NCBI GenBank assembly: GCA_965112735.1
Contig: OZ218955.1
Location: forward strand, 3,534,001 to 3,598,000
Length of the DNA: 64,000 bases
Reading direction: 5' to 3'
Origin: Phaeosaccion multiseriatum
Taxonomy: Eukaryota > Ochrophyta, other classes
In this document: positions 1 through 10,832 of the stretch, piece after piece
Numbering within the stretch: position 1 is the stretch's first letter
Layout: each line of letters starts with the position of its first letter
Notes under the pieces: model-generated
Database searches by the model: none
What the model was told of the DNA's origin: nothing
The model's input: only the letters and a program-made list of their open reading frames with translations
Program-made: the position numbers and the translations under genes

Positions 1-1097
1 CTTCTAAAATAGACAACAGGTTCCACCCACCGGCTGAGCCCTCCCTTGCTGAGGGGAGCTCACCTTCTTTCCTCCTCCACAATACTCGCGTTTCATTGAG
101 CCTGATGAGCTTGGCTATCTTCCCTGAAGAAGCTCCTGCGGCTGAACAGCGACTGCTCCAGCGATGATCTCGGCAAACCCGGGGGGGCAGGGACCCCTTG
201 TGAGCTTGTGAGCTTCCTCAGCGAGGAGAGGGAGGGTGGGACGACAGCGATGGGTCTGGCAATATCCCGTCCCCAAGCCCAAATATCACTCCTCCAGTGT
301 TGACGCAGTTCCACGACACAGCGCACATGTGCCCAAGAGAGCCAAGTGGGCGGGGCCACAGGGCACCCCTTGTAAAGTGTGTGTGCCTTGTCGCCCGAAT
401 CGACGCCCCCCCCCCCCCCCTCCATTTCTGCCTTTCTTCTCGCACGTCTGGACTCGTTGATTCGGAGCCCTCTGTTCCGAGGCACCACTGCCCCCGCAGT
501 CACTCTCACGTCTGCTTGTCTTGCATGGCTGAAGGATCGTCGATGGCAGTCGATGGCAGTCGATGGCCGTCGCCTACCCAAGGGAATACGTGCACACTGG
601 GAGATAGAAGGGCAGGTGCAAGCCCCCCCCTCTGCTCTTCCTCTTCTCCGGTAGGCATGACAGTCGCCCTACTTCTCCGGCAGACAGAGACGTGCCCTTC
701 CCGAGTAATGCAGCCTTGAGTGGCTCTAAAAGGTCACCAACTGCTGCTGTATCACCAACTGCTCGACACATGCCAAGCTAAGTCACCGTGACCTTCGCCG
801 TCGCCATCGTCAGTCGACCTCGAGCGGCTCCAGGAGCCGTAAAACTATCCATCCACCGATGATCTCCGCTAAGCCAGTCTTTGAAACTGCCATCCACTGC
901 CGTCTCTTCCTGCCGCGGTCGTGTAAGCAGAGAGAGAGAGAGAGCGGAGTGTGTGTCCCCCTTGTTCCCCTTGCGGACCGCGGAAGCTCCTCTGCTGCTC
1001 ACCCTCCTCCCTCTGCCGGGGGATACAACATCGCAATTGGTCGCTAAGCGTTCAGACTCGTCGTGACCATCACCATCACCATCGCCATCGTCGCTTC
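1..1097. other. Spacer, no gene recognised
   Basis: No reading frame here has family features, credible splice sites or a hydrophobicity pattern that suggests a protein. The stretch contains a C-tract near 410-420, a short GATGGCAGTC tandem near 540-565 and two copies of a TCACCAACTGCT motif at 734-763. It could include the 3' UTR of the TMEM42-like gene that ends at 1098. Confidence 0.5.
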
Positions 1098-1754
1098 CTA
1101 CTCCTCTTTCTCCTCCTTCTCCTCTTTCGGCATAGTGCCGTACGTGACCAGGCCTACACCGGTCATGACCAGCAAGGCCCCCACCCACCACGTCCAGGAG
1201 AGTCTCTCGCCAAAGAGAATACCTCCGCTTAGTCCTGTTGGGTTGTCAATGATAAAGGGTAGGAGTGGTTGGTTGGTGGGGGGGCATGCATCGTTTATGA
1301 AACTGACGAGTGGCGTACCTGCCAGCATGAAATTAGTACACGCGTTGATAACTGTGGCCGCAGTCGCGCCTGAGCGTTGCAGTGCTGTGATGAAGGTGGA
1401 GAGCATGAGGGCATTCACCGTCATCATGAGCACCAGAGCTGCGCCCTGCACAGTGAGCCCGGCCTGCGCCAGCACCAACGGAAGGACATTGACACACACA
1501 AATTGTCGACAGGTAGTCAAGAGGAAGGACAGAAAGAGAAGGGTGGGTGCATCATGCCATGGAAGGAACGGACAGCTTGGACAGCTTCTTCTTACCATGC
1601 GGCACACTTGCTCTGGCCTTTGGCACCTCGTCCCGAGGTATGTCTGCAGAGGGGAGGAAGCATCAAGAGCCACCTTTCCAAACACGGAAGCCAGGCACGC
1701 CAGGGCTCCCGAGCACACACTGGCGAGGAGAGGGGCGTACCAGGAGAGGGATGG
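1098..1754 (-). CDS. TMEM42/EamA-like small multi-pass membrane protein (5' end unresolved)
   Basis: Three exons fit in phase: 1754-1596, 1463-1319 and 1234-1098. Together they give about 146 residues, close to the roughly 160 of animal TMEM42. The order of motifs matches that family: a first helix with GALACLASVFGKVAL, a middle helix pair around VLMMTVNALML, then a last helix ending LFGERLSWTWWVGALLVMTG before a charged Lys/Glu tail. TMEM42 belongs to the drug/metabolite transporter (EamA) fold; its substrate is unknown, so none is assigned. The 84-bp intron at 1235-1318 has a GTACGC donor and CAACAG acceptor. The first exon, with the start codon, was not found with confidence; a polypyrimidine acceptor at 1755-1756 implies it lies upstream, perhaps near 1830-1860. 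Confidence 0.7.
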   Translation of the reverse strand, partial: PSLSWYAPLLASVCSGALACLASVFGKVALDASSPLQTYLGTRCQRPEQVCRMVRRSCPSCPFLPWHDAPTLLFLSFLLTTCRQFVCVNVLPLVLAQAGLTVQGAALVLMMTVNALMLSTFITALQRSGATAATVINACTNFMLAGTPLVSFINDACPPTNQPLLPFIIDNPTGLSGGILFGERLSWTWWVGALLVMTGVGLVTYGTMPKEEKEEKEE

Positions 1755-2495
1755 CTGAGAGGAGAGAGAGACAGGGAGGGAAGAGGAACAGAGGAGAGAG
1801 AGGGGAGGAGGAAGGTAAGGTTAGTCGGCATCACCTGTATCGATGCCGGGATAGAAATACCATCACTGGACTTTAAATCCCTCCTCCTTTGCATCCGTCC
1901 TTCTGTCTCTTCTCTCCTTTTTTTCTTTTTCTTTTTCTTTTTTGCCTTTGCCGATTTGCATCGATTGTGAGATTTGATTTGCCCCCATCCAGTTCCAGTT
2001 TCAGTTTGTCGGATCGGCCTCCCGTTCTTCGATCTTCACCTCTTTCTCTCTTTTGGAGGACTCTGCCTAATAGTCCACGCTGAGAGACGTCCCTCCGTCA
2101 TGTGCGTGAGCCCTTCCTCTCTCTCTCTCTCTCTCTCTCTGTGTATGTGCTTTCGGGAGTGCTGTGAGTTTGTATGCCGCGTCTTTCCCCACCCCGCCTT
2201 CCTCCCCCCCCCTCTCCTTCTGTCCCTGAGGTGTTTTCTCACTCTCGTACGGCCCATCCCTGCCCACCCCCTACTATGCTCGTTTGCTTTGACCCTCCCC
2301 ACCACCTCTCAGAACTCCATACCACACGCCGGGGGCGCAAAGAGCTGAGACTTGAAGGAGACGCGGGCTCGTCTTCTCTTCATTGGAGTTGGTCTCCTCC
2401 ATCTCCTCTCCGGCTCAGCCCACCCCTTCCCCGCTCAGCTCGCTCCAAACCGGGTATCCCCTCGCAAGGCCTCTCCTCCAATACACGCAGCCGTC
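1755..2495. other. Spacer between the TMEM42-like gene and Rab18
   Basis: This holds the unresolved 5' end of the minus-strand TMEM42-like gene and the promoter and leader of the plus-strand Rab18 gene. The leader is strongly pyrimidine-rich, including a CT run near 2118-2141. No other gene is seen. Confidence 0.6.
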
Positions 2496-3639
2496 ATGGG
2501 TGAGAAGTACGATCACTTGTTTAAGATTCTGATCGTGGGCGATGCCAGTGTGGGCAAGTCCTCCATCATGCTTCGCTTCACAGACGACACATTCGACGAC
2601 CGACTGCAGAGCACCATCGGGGTGGACTTCAAGGTTAAGATGCTCAAGGCAGAGGACAAGACCATCAAGCTCACCATCTGGGACACTGCGGGCCAGGCAA
2701 GAGAAAGAGGGGGCAGGCGAGAGAGAGAGAGAGAGAACAGGCTGTATATACTCATGGGTGGGTACTGGCTCAGTCACGGCTCTCCGCGTTGATTTTCTTT
2801 TTCCGTCCGTCTCCTCTCTCCCCTGCTGTCTCATTCATTTCCTGTCTCTCTTTTCCCCCTCTCTCGCTGCCTCTCAACGCGCACACACAGGAGCGATTTC
2901 GGACCCTGACCAGCAGCTACTACAGAGGCGCACAGGGCATCATGTTTGTCTATGACGTCACCCGGCCGGACACGTTCGAAAACGTCAACAAATGGCTCGA
3001 AGAGGCGGATATGTACTCCCCAGGGAGGGGACGGGATGTGGTCAAGCTGCTCGTGGGTAACAAGGTGAGGGTGGGTGTCATTAAATGTCCAATATTCGGG
3101 TGTAGCTCAGGGAGCAGGGAGGAAGGGAAGGAGGGAAGGGACCAAGCGGGGAGGGACGGAATGTATTGTTCAATTCGTCGTTCCTTTTTGTACTGAGCCT
3201 TACCCTCCCCTCCCCTCCCTTCCCCTGCCGTAAACACAATCCATGTTTTGTATATTACCGATTTAGGTGGACAACGACCGAGCAGTCACCAGAGACGCTG
3301 CCAAGGAGTATGCTCGCAGCAAGGGCATGCTCTTCCTCGAGGCGAGCGCTAAGACGACCGTGGGCATCGAGCAGGTGAGGGAGGGAGGGAGGGAGGGGGG
3401 GAGGAGGGAAGGAAGGATCACTGTCTCACTCACTCATCTATTCACTCACCCCCTCACTCACTCTTTCACTCACGTACTCACTCGTGGGCATTGACCAGGT
3501 GTTTGCAGAGCTTGTGGCTAAGATTCTTGACAATCCTTCCCTGTTGGAGAACACCCAACCGGGAAGGCCGAGAATGACAGTGGATATGGCAGGAGGGGCA
3601 GGAAAGGGGGGGCAGGGCGGCGGGCTTGGCTGTTGTTGA
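2496..3639 (+). CDS. RAB18: Rab18-family small GTPase
   Basis: Four exons (2496-2696, 2891-3064, 3267-3374, 3499-3639) join in phase to 207 residues, the usual Rab18 length. All G-box motifs are present: P-loop GDASVGKS at residues 15-22, switch I STIGVDF at about 39-45, DTAGQ at 63-67, NKVD at 124-127 and EASAK at 150-154. The C-terminus ends in two cysteines (GLGCC), the geranylgeranylation signal of Rabs. Rab18 acts on the cytosolic face of the ER and lipid droplets in ER tethering and lipid-droplet dynamics. Intron 1 uses a GC donor (CAG|GCAAGA) instead of GT. Intron 3 is bounded by imperfect 19-bp direct repeats. The subfamily call rests on length and the matching core; another Rab class is possible but less likely. 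Confidence 0.93.
3359..3501 (+). repeat. Direct repeats at both ends of Rab18 intron 3
   Basis: The sequence CGTGGGCATCGAGCAGGTG at 3359-3377 spans the exon 3/intron 3 junction. A copy with two changes lies at 3483-3501 and spans the intron 3/exon 4 junction. Both copies carry the AG|GT core at the splice site. This is the pattern expected if the intron arose by tandem duplication of an AGGT-containing exon segment. Confidence 0.85.
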
Positions 3640-4696
3640 GGGTAGGGTGCAGCAGGGCAGGGTCACAACAGAGAGGGGAGGGAGGGGAGGGGGTGAGGGC
3701 AGGGGCACCGATGCAGTGATGCACTGGCAATGGAAGCGAGCCCGCAATGGAGCAGCACTGGGGGGCGTAAGACAGCAACAAGAAGGAAGGGGCAGCCAAC
3801 AAGAGGGGGCAGGCAAGCAACGCACAAGCACAGGAGGAGGCAATTGAGAGGAAGGGAAGCAGCAAGGGACACACCGGAGCAGAGCCTTCCATTCCTTACT
3901 TCTTCCGTGGTCCCTCATGTACTTCGTCCTTGGCTTAGTTAGTGCACATGTGGAGCTTTGTTTGGGGGTGATGGCGGGGGCTGTGGTAGGCCTTTGCGTC
4001 TTGGTGGAGAAGGGAGGAGGGGAGGGGTAGGGGGCTGGGATGGAGGAGGAGAGGGTTCCGATTTTTGTAGATACGACGGCATTCTTTTGTGACTCCGAAG
4101 CTGGGGGACAGAGGAAGTGAGAAAGACGGTTGGAGGGAGGGAGGGAGGGAGGGAGGGACAGGCGCATGCACAGAGAGAGCGGCACACACACATACACACA
4201 CACAGAGAGAGAGAAAGAAAGAGAGAGAGAGAGAGAGGGATGGAGCGCGAGAGAGCCCCAACCAGATGAGAAGCCTCACATTCGAGAGACTCGAGCGCGA
4301 CACATTCGAGATTCGTCAATGGCGCATTCTGAGCTTGCTCTCAGAGCGCCCCCCCGGGGGTGTCTGACGCCCTGCAGGTGTGACGCGAGGGTGGGGTGCT
4401 GTGCGGTGGGGCAAGACCTCTGCTGAGCCGCTTGCTTGCCAGAGTGTGTGTGTGTGTGTGTGTTGTACAGCCACAACCCCTGAGGGAGGAGTCGTGGCCA
4501 TCTGTTGATCCGTTGGTAAACCCCCCCCCGTGCTGGAGGGCCATGCGGAGAAGGTTCTTCGCCTTGTAAGTAAATAGACATTCTATACCTCAGTTTTGCC
4601 ATGTGTACTTCGAAAAGATCGATTGACTGAACAGCTCCTTACGTACCACTATGTATCACACCACTTGAGGGGAAGTGAGAGGATACCCCCAGTCAA
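3640..4696. other. Spacer, low-complexity
   Basis: This lies between the 3' ends of Rab18 and ankyrin-BTB gene A, which converge. It contains GGGA/GGA-rich tracts, a (GGGA)n run near 4133-4158, GA-rich runs near 4203-4236 and a short (GT)n run near 4444-4463. No coding potential is supported. Confidence 0.6.
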
Positions 4697-7600
4697 TTAT
4701 CTACATGGGGCATTGTCTCCTCGACCCTCCCCCCCCCACTCCTCCTTCTCCTTCCCCCCATAGTCCTCCACCTCCTCCACCTCCACCTCCTCCTCTTCCT
4801 CCTCCTCCTGCAGCTCGAAGCCGTGCTCTGCCATGAGTCCCTTGACTTCCTCCTCCATGCGGCCCAAGCAGAAGAACTGCGCCGCTTGAAGGGCCGCAGC
4901 AGCAGCGTCTCCATCCAATACTGGACTGGATCCACTCCTTTGGCTTTGGCTACGGCTGTCACCACTCCATCTCGCTCCCACCTCGCCATAACCACCACTA
5001 TTTCCTCTGCTCCTCCTCCTCCTGCTGCTGCTGCTGCTACTACTACTGCAGCTTCTGCTGGTGTTGCCACTGTTGGCGCTATGCGCTTCCTTCCCGCCAA
5101 TACTGCTGCTGGATGACCAACTGCTGCAGCCCTTTCCCCTTGTAAGAAGGTGCTCGACACTACCTGTGGTGAGGAATGCCACCACAGCGTCGAACCCTCC
5201 AAGAGTGAAGTCAGTGCCTGCCACCACAGCAGTTGAGTTCAGTGAAGTGTAGTTGGCAGAAGAGACAGACCAGCGGCAGCAACAGCAGTAGAGACAGAGC
5301 AGAAAAAGACAGCAGCATAGACAGAGGGTGGGGTGGAGTGAGAGGAGAGCATGAGGCCTATGAATGAGGCCTAAACACACGCACAGGACGTGCGTACGTG
5401 CCAATCCAATAACTCAAAGGTGCAACGCCCCCTCCCTCCTCCGCCCTGCCCACCACCCTGCCCCACGCACGCACTCACGCCCTCACGCCCTCACGCACGC
5501 ACTCACCATCACACTCCAGATTCACCTCCTTCCTCCTCCCGCCCCCTGCGGTGGCCGCTCCTCCGCTCCTCTCCGCTCTATCCCTAAAGCCGTAACTGCC
5601 TGGATCCAGCACTTTGCACACGATGCCCGTGTGCTTCTGCTTGGCATCGGTACTGTCCCTCCCCTCCCCCCCTCCTCCCATGAGCAGCTCCACCAAAGGC
5701 AGGCTCAGTGAGTACTGCTGCCGCTCCTGCTGCTGCTCCTCCTCCTCCTCCTCCTCCTCCTCCTCCTGCCTCTCCTCGTTCTGCCCCCCCCCACGCACTA
5801 CCATCCTCCCCTCCCTCCCCCCCATCCTCCTCCTCCTCCTCCTCCTCTTCTCCACCACCCCCACCTCCACCACCTGACCACTCGCCACGGCCTCTGTAAA
5901 CATCTCGCTACTGTAGTGCTTCGCCACAGCATCAAGTCGAGCACCCAGTACGTCACTCCTCTCCCTCGACCTGCTGAGGCACTGTGCAATGAGCGCCTCC
6001 ATCCCATGCTCCACAGCTAGAGTCACAATCTCTCCATCCACCGCCGCCCCCGCCCGAATCAGGAAGGCCGCCGTCCTCTCTCTCGCAGCCTTACACCCTA
6101 CCCTACTCTTTCTACTGCTGCTGCTGCTGCTACTGCTGCTGCTGCTGCTGCTGCTGAACGATGGCAGCGGATGTATGGAGCCCGAGCCTGAGCTCGAACC
6201 ACCCCCGAGGACGTTGAGCACGTGCTCTGCGGCGGTGATGGCGAAGGCCAACGGGCTCAACCCCTCCTCGCCTTGCTGTACCACCAACTGCTGCACCACT
6301 CCTTGTGCCTCGCCCTGCTCCTCCTCTCCCTCCTGGTCGCCCCCAGTCCCCCTCGCCCTCGTCCTCGCCCTCGTCCTCGTTGTTGTTGTTGTTGTCGTTG
6401 CTGTTCGAAGGTTGATGTCTGCCCCTGCCTCAAGCAACTGCAACACACAGCGTAAATTGCCCATGGCAGCGGCAGCGTGGAGGGGAGACACACCGTGCCG
6501 CTTACTCCACACATTGACAGACGCCCCTGCACTGAGGAGCAGACTCACCGAGGCCTCCTCACACCCGCACCCACGCTTCAGCGAGTCCTGGCATCTAATC
6601 GAGTCCTGACACCGAATTGTGTCCTGACACCTTGGAGCGGTTTGACACTTTAGCGTGTGTTGACACCCCCCTCCGCTACCGCCTAGCACGGCGTGGAAGA
6701 GGGGCGTCCCTCCATCATGGTCGGGAAGGTCGGGACTTGCTCCGAGACGGAGGAGCTCCTGCATGGCTGCCACGTGTCTGCTTCCGGCGGCGCTGAGGGA
6801 GAGGGGGAGGGAGGGGCGAGGGGCGAGGAAGGGGGGGGAGGGTGGTGAGAAGGTAGTCCAGTCCAGTCGCGAGAGAGGAAGGGTCGAGAAGGAGACGCGG
6901 CGGGCGTGTAACTGACCCGCCCACACCACACATATAGGCAACATACAGGCACGCACGCACACACACACGCTCACTCACACAGAGAGACGCATAAAACAAG
7001 CTTTATCGTGTGTGGTGTGAGCAAAGCGCAACAAGTACGTACGGTGGTACGCACCTATGGAGCGCGGTCATTTCGTTCGCATCGCGGCCGTCAACCGACA
7101 GCCCCCTCTCCGTGAGGACCTGCAGGCAGAGCCACCTTCCGCACCGCCCAGCCAAGTGCAAGAGAGAAGCCCCCTGTCTGTCCAGCACGGTCACATCCGC
7201 CCCAGAGGCGAGCAGCAGCCTCAGTATCGCCACCACCTTTTGTTGCTGTTGCGGCTCCTCATCGTCCGCTCTCGCGCCGGCGGGAGAGGAGGAGGAGGAG
7301 GAGGAGGACGGGGTGGAGGAGGAAAAGGAGGGGGGGGAGAGGGAGAGGGAGGAGGGGGCGGCACCGGTGGCGGCGGCATAGTAGCTCTGGAAGCAGCGCT
7401 GCAGGGGTGTGTGTCCCTCTGCATCCACCATGTTGACCTCCGCCCCTGCCGCAAGCAAGACCTTGACGGTTTCACAACACAAGGCTCTCGCCACTGCCAC
7501 GTGTAGGGCACACCCACGGTCTACGTGTGCACCGTGTTGTAGGAGGAGGGTCGCGATGTGAGCGTCTCCCCTGGAGGAGGCGTACCAGAGGGCATTGAAG

Positions 7601-8264
7601 CCTTCGTCGTCCTCGGCAGTCACGTCCGCACCAGCCTCGAGAAGCTGCTCCACAAGTCCGATGTCGGCTACTTGGGCGGCCCTGGGGATAGGGAGGGGAG
7701 GGGAGGGGAGGGGAGGGGAGGGGAGGGGAGGGGGAAAGAGCTTCCGCAAGATTAGTGCAAGAATGGACGGGGGTAGGGAAGTGCTGACTCGCATCACCAA
7801 GCACCTCTTCAAGAGAAAGACGTAGAAAAGGAAAGACAGGGGCGGGTGGGGAATATCGTCAACCAAACAGTGTCTGTACGTTCATGGAGGGAGATGGCAC
7901 CCTCTCCTGATCCCGGATATGATAGAAAGATAAAGAAGAAGGGGGTATGTGGATAAGGCGCACAGTGTGTAGCTTCATGTACTGACCTGATGAGAGCCGT
8001 CTCTTCGAAGCCATCCGTCGCCTCCAGATCCAGGCCGCATTTCTCTCTCAGGAACTTGAGTGGGTAGGAGGACTTCCAAGCAACGCCAGCAAGGCCCTTC
8101 TGTTCTCTCTCTACCCTGTCTTCATCGGCCAATGTGTGCAGGGGGGGGTCTTGCTCGGTCTTGACGTGGTTCAGCTCCACGGTGGCCAGCAATGTGGCCA
8201 AGATTCGGTCCTTCGTCCCTTCCTCCCACGTACTCACTTCCTTGAGCACCTCGTCGAACCTCAT
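4697..8264 (-). CDS. Ankyrin-repeat protein with C-terminal BTB-like domain (copy A)
   Basis: Four exons (8264-7987, 7681-7055, 6792-5507, 5217-4697) join in phase to 903 residues. The N-terminus starts MRFDEVLKEVSTWEEG and is followed by ankyrin repeats such as GLVEQLLEAGADVTAEDDEG, HVAAMQELLRLGASPDLPDH and NLRCVLQLLEAGADINL. The C-terminal third shares with the paralogues a strand-rich block, then FTLGGFDAVVAFLTTGSVEHLLTR, a Ser-rich linker and ALQAAQFFCLGRMEEEVKGLM, which resembles the helical half of a BTB/POZ domain. Plant and animal ankyrin-BTB proteins are often cullin-3 adaptors or transcription co-regulators; that role is inference here. Low-complexity inserts (Ser, Glu, Gln, Arg runs) and an 18-bp coding minisatellite at about 6583-6672 make it longer than copy B. 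It has three introns, whereas B has none. Confidence 0.78.
6583..6672 (-). repeat. 18-bp coding minisatellite in ankyrin-BTB gene A
   Basis: About five degenerate 18-bp units encode a hexapeptide series with the consensus Arg-Cys-Gln-Asp-Ser/Thr-Ile, inserted between two ankyrin repeats. The units become more degenerate toward the upper-coordinate end of the array. Confidence 0.75.
7686..7733 (+). repeat. (GGGGA)n run in intron 1 of gene A
   Basis: Around nine tandem GGGGA units lie directly beside the splice acceptor of exon 2; on the coding strand they read as the pyrimidine tract of that acceptor. The G-rich strand has G-quadruplex potential. Confidence 0.8.
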
Positions 8265-8732
8265 TGCTCTCCAAAGAGCCGAGAGAAGAGACAACAGCAG
8301 CTCTGTGGATCTTTTTACCTCTCTCTCCCCCCCTTTCTGTCCCTTCCTCCCTCCCTCTCTCTCTCCCTTCCTCCCTCCTCCCTCCCTCGCTCGCTCCCTC
8401 TCCCCTCCCTCTCCCCTCCCGCTCCCTGTCCTTCTCTACAACAGGGATGCACGCTACCAGAGGAGGCGCTCACTCGCTCGAGTAAGCTGTAAGGTATTCA
8501 AAGCTTTAGGCAGCTTCTGCGTGCTGCTGTGGTGCTTGCTGCTGCTTCTGCCGCTGAGACTGCTTCTGGTGGTGATACCACCACTACTAATGCTACTACT
8601 GTTGTTCAGGGGCGGGATCGGAAAGAGGAAGGGAAACAAAGACGAAAGGAGGACGACGATGCTGTGAGTCTGGACTACAACATGTGAGCTCCTTTCGATC
8701 CGAATCGTTCAAACACAATTCGCAGCTGTATT
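8265..8732. promoter_or_regulatory. Shared upstream region of divergent ankyrin-BTB genes A and B
   Basis: Start codons of genes A (-) and B (+) face away from each other across 468 bp. The stretch has a CCCT-rich pyrimidine block at about 8315-8430 and CTG-rich sequence at 8520-8560. No TATA box could be placed with confidence. It must hold promoters for both genes. Confidence 0.55.
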
Positions 8733-10832
8733 ATGGATCCCGAGGTTGTAGCGCAGGTGGAGGAGTGGTATGAGAGCACCAAGGAGTGGGAGGCCTCAGG
8801 CGGGGCCAGCAGCACGGATCACCTCCTCCTTCTGCTCACGGCCGTCTTGTCCTGTGTGGATATGAAGCACTTCAAAAATTGGGGCATGACGCCCCTCCAT
8901 GCTCTGGCCGGGATGGAGAAGAAAAGCAAGAAGGCACAGCTTGCGGAGGACAGGGGGGTGAATATGCTGGGGAGCGTCAAGCTGCTGCAAAAGTGCGGAC
9001 TTGATATTGACACTCACAATAAGTTTGGGGGAAAAACCCTGACACCTCTACACGATGCGGCATGCAGGGGACACTTCGACTTGGTCAGAGGACTTGTAGA
9101 GAGAGGCGCCGATATCAATTTGGAGAGCGTTTGGGGTGAGACCGCTTTGACCTGTGCAGCAGGAAATGACAACCCCCTTACTTTGACGTACTTGCTGCGG
9201 CATGGCGCGGAAGTGGAGGGTAGCAAGGCTCTACGCCTGGCAGCCATTGCCGGTAGTCCTGACTGCATGAAAGCACTGCTCAAGGCTTGGGGCAAGCCGA
9301 ATGAGGGAGATAGACAGGGCTATACGGAAGCTGCTCAGCTGTGCTGCATGGAAAAGGCGAAGAAGCGAGGACGGGCGGAGGTCTTGTCTCTGCTACTGGA
9401 GAGCGGTGCCCATGTTAAAGTTGAGGACGCGGAAGGCTTAAATCTCCTCCTTCTTGCCGCAAAGTACGGTAATGCCGACTGCATCCCTCATTTGTTGGAG
9501 AAAGGGCTGGAGATTGATTGCAGAGATTCGAATATGCAGACACCGCTTCACCACGCTTGCTTTCGCGGCAAATTGGCGTGTGTGAAGGAACTCCTTCGCC
9601 GTGGTGCCTCTCCGGATCTAGGGAGTAGCACGGGCCTCATAGCGCTCATGCAAGCTGTTGTAGGGGGGCATGTGGAGATCGCCTCTGAGTTGATTGGTGC
9701 GGGTGCCTCTGTGAATGCCAAGGCCAACCATTCAGTGACCGCACTGCATTTTGCCGCCGCCCTGGGCAGCATGGAGATGGCCTACCTCCTCGTAGAGGGT
9801 GGAGCGGACGTCAGCGCTCTCGCGGAGAACCAAGAGACTTCTCTGATGACCTGCATGCGTCCTGATGATAGCAAAGTGTATGCTAAGCTCAGCTTAATCA
9901 AGACATCGCCTGGAGCAAAGGAGGCTCGTGAGAAGGTGGCTGCATTTCTGCTCAAGGTAGGCGCTGCTGTCGATGGGAAGGTCGTCGCTTTGGCAGGGGA
10001 GAAGGGCTTTGGTGATGTGCTTGCTTCGTCCTTCACCAAAGGCAGACTCAAGGTGGATGCTGTCTCTGACAGGCTCAACACCGTAGCTCAGCACTATTCC
10101 GTCACTGCCGACGGTGACGATGAGAAGACTGACGATGTGGTGCAGGTACGGCTGGTGAACAAGGCTACCGGGGAGAGGGGAGGGAAGCAGTACAGCTTGA
10201 GCATTCCCTTGGTGGGGCGGCTGATGGAAAGCATCGGAGGAGGAGAGGATGGGATGAGGGCGGGTAATGCTTCTGGAGGCGCTGGTAGAGACGCTTCGGC
10301 AGCTGGTATTCTGCCCACTGTACTGGACCCTGCCAAGTATGGGTACAAGAGCGGCAAGAAAGGAAAGGGGAAGGGCAAGAAGAATGAGATTGAGCTGGCG
10401 TACGATGGAGTGAACTTCACGGAGGAGGGCTTTGAGGCCGTGGTGAAGTTCGTCACCACGGGCAGCGTGGAGGAGCTGCTGACGAGGAGGCCTGGATCGT
10501 TAGGGAAGAGGAAGAGAGGCACGAACAGCAGCAGTGGCAGTGGAGAAGGAGAGGACGAGAGCAGCGCTGAGCGGGGTAACAGCAGCAGCAGCAGCAGCAG
10601 TGGTGGTGGTAGGGTGACGAAAGGGAGGGCGAAGCTGTTTGACGATATCAGAGCGAAGCAGGCCCTGCAGGCCGCGGAGTTCTTCTGCTTGGAGGGCCTG
10701 TCGAGGGAGGTGAAGGCGTTGATGAGCGAGTACGGCTTTGCGCTGCAGGAGGAGACGGGGGGGGACGCAAGGGAAGGAAGCGAGGAAGGACGGCCTTCGC
10801 GGAAGAGGAGAAAGAAAGCTGGGTCGAGATAG
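8733..10832 (+). CDS. Ankyrin-repeat protein with C-terminal BTB-like domain (copy B, intronless)
   Basis: A single open frame of 699 residues starts ATGGATCCCGAG and ends TCGAGATAG. After an N-terminal region (VEEWYESTKEWEASGGASST), roughly eight ankyrin repeats follow, for example TPLHDAACRGHFDLVRGLVE, QTPLHHACFRGKLACVKELL and VTALHFAAALGSMEMAYLLV. From about residue 430 it carries the family C-terminal module: DDVVQVRLVNKATGERGGKQ (strand-like), a Lys/Gly-rich linker, then FTEEGFEAVVKFVTTGSVEELL and ALQAAEFFCLEGLSREVKAL, which looks like a diverged BTB/POZ fold. The tail is basic. Copies C and D are close relatives at nucleotide level, so B is the likely intact parent or sibling. The lack of introns compared with A suggests either retroposition or intron loss. 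Function is probably protein scaffolding; partners are unknown. Confidence 0.85.
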   Translation: MDPEVVAQVEEWYESTKEWEASGGASSTDHLLLLLTAVLSCVDMKHFKNWGMTPLHALAGMEKKSKKAQLAEDRGVNMLGSVKLLQKCGLDIDTHNKFGGKTLTPLHDAACRGHFDLVRGLVERGADINLESVWGETALTCAAGNDNPLTLTYLLRHGAEVEGSKALRLAAIAGSPDCMKALLKAWGKPNEGDRQGYTEAAQLCCMEKAKKRGRAEVLSLLLESGAHVKVEDAEGLNLLLLAAKYGNADCIPHLLEKGLEIDCRDSNMQTPLHHACFRGKLACVKELLRRGASPDLGSSTGLIALMQAVVGGHVEIASELIGAGASVNAKANHSVTALHFAAALGSMEMAYLLVEGGADVSALAENQETSLMTCMRPDDSKVYAKLSLIKTSPGAKEAREKVAAFLLKVGAAVDGKVVALAGEKGFGDVLASSFTKGRLKVDAVSDRLNTVAQHYSVTADGDDEKTDDVVQVRLVNKATGERGGKQYSLSIPLVGRLMESIGGGEDGMRAGNASGGAGRDASAAGILPTVLDPAKYGYKSGKKGKGKGKKNEIELAYDGVNFTEEGFEAVVKFVTTGSVEELLTRRPGSLGKRKRGTNSSSGSGEGEDESSAERGNSSSSSSSGGGRVTKGRAKLFDDIRAKQALQAAEFFCLEGLSREVKALMSEYGFALQEETGGDAREGSEEGRPSRKRRKKAGSR

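Noticed and set aside
93-1232. Several 60-160-codon frames at the left edge
   Set aside because: No motif, no consistent splice sites, and they overlap each other on both strands.
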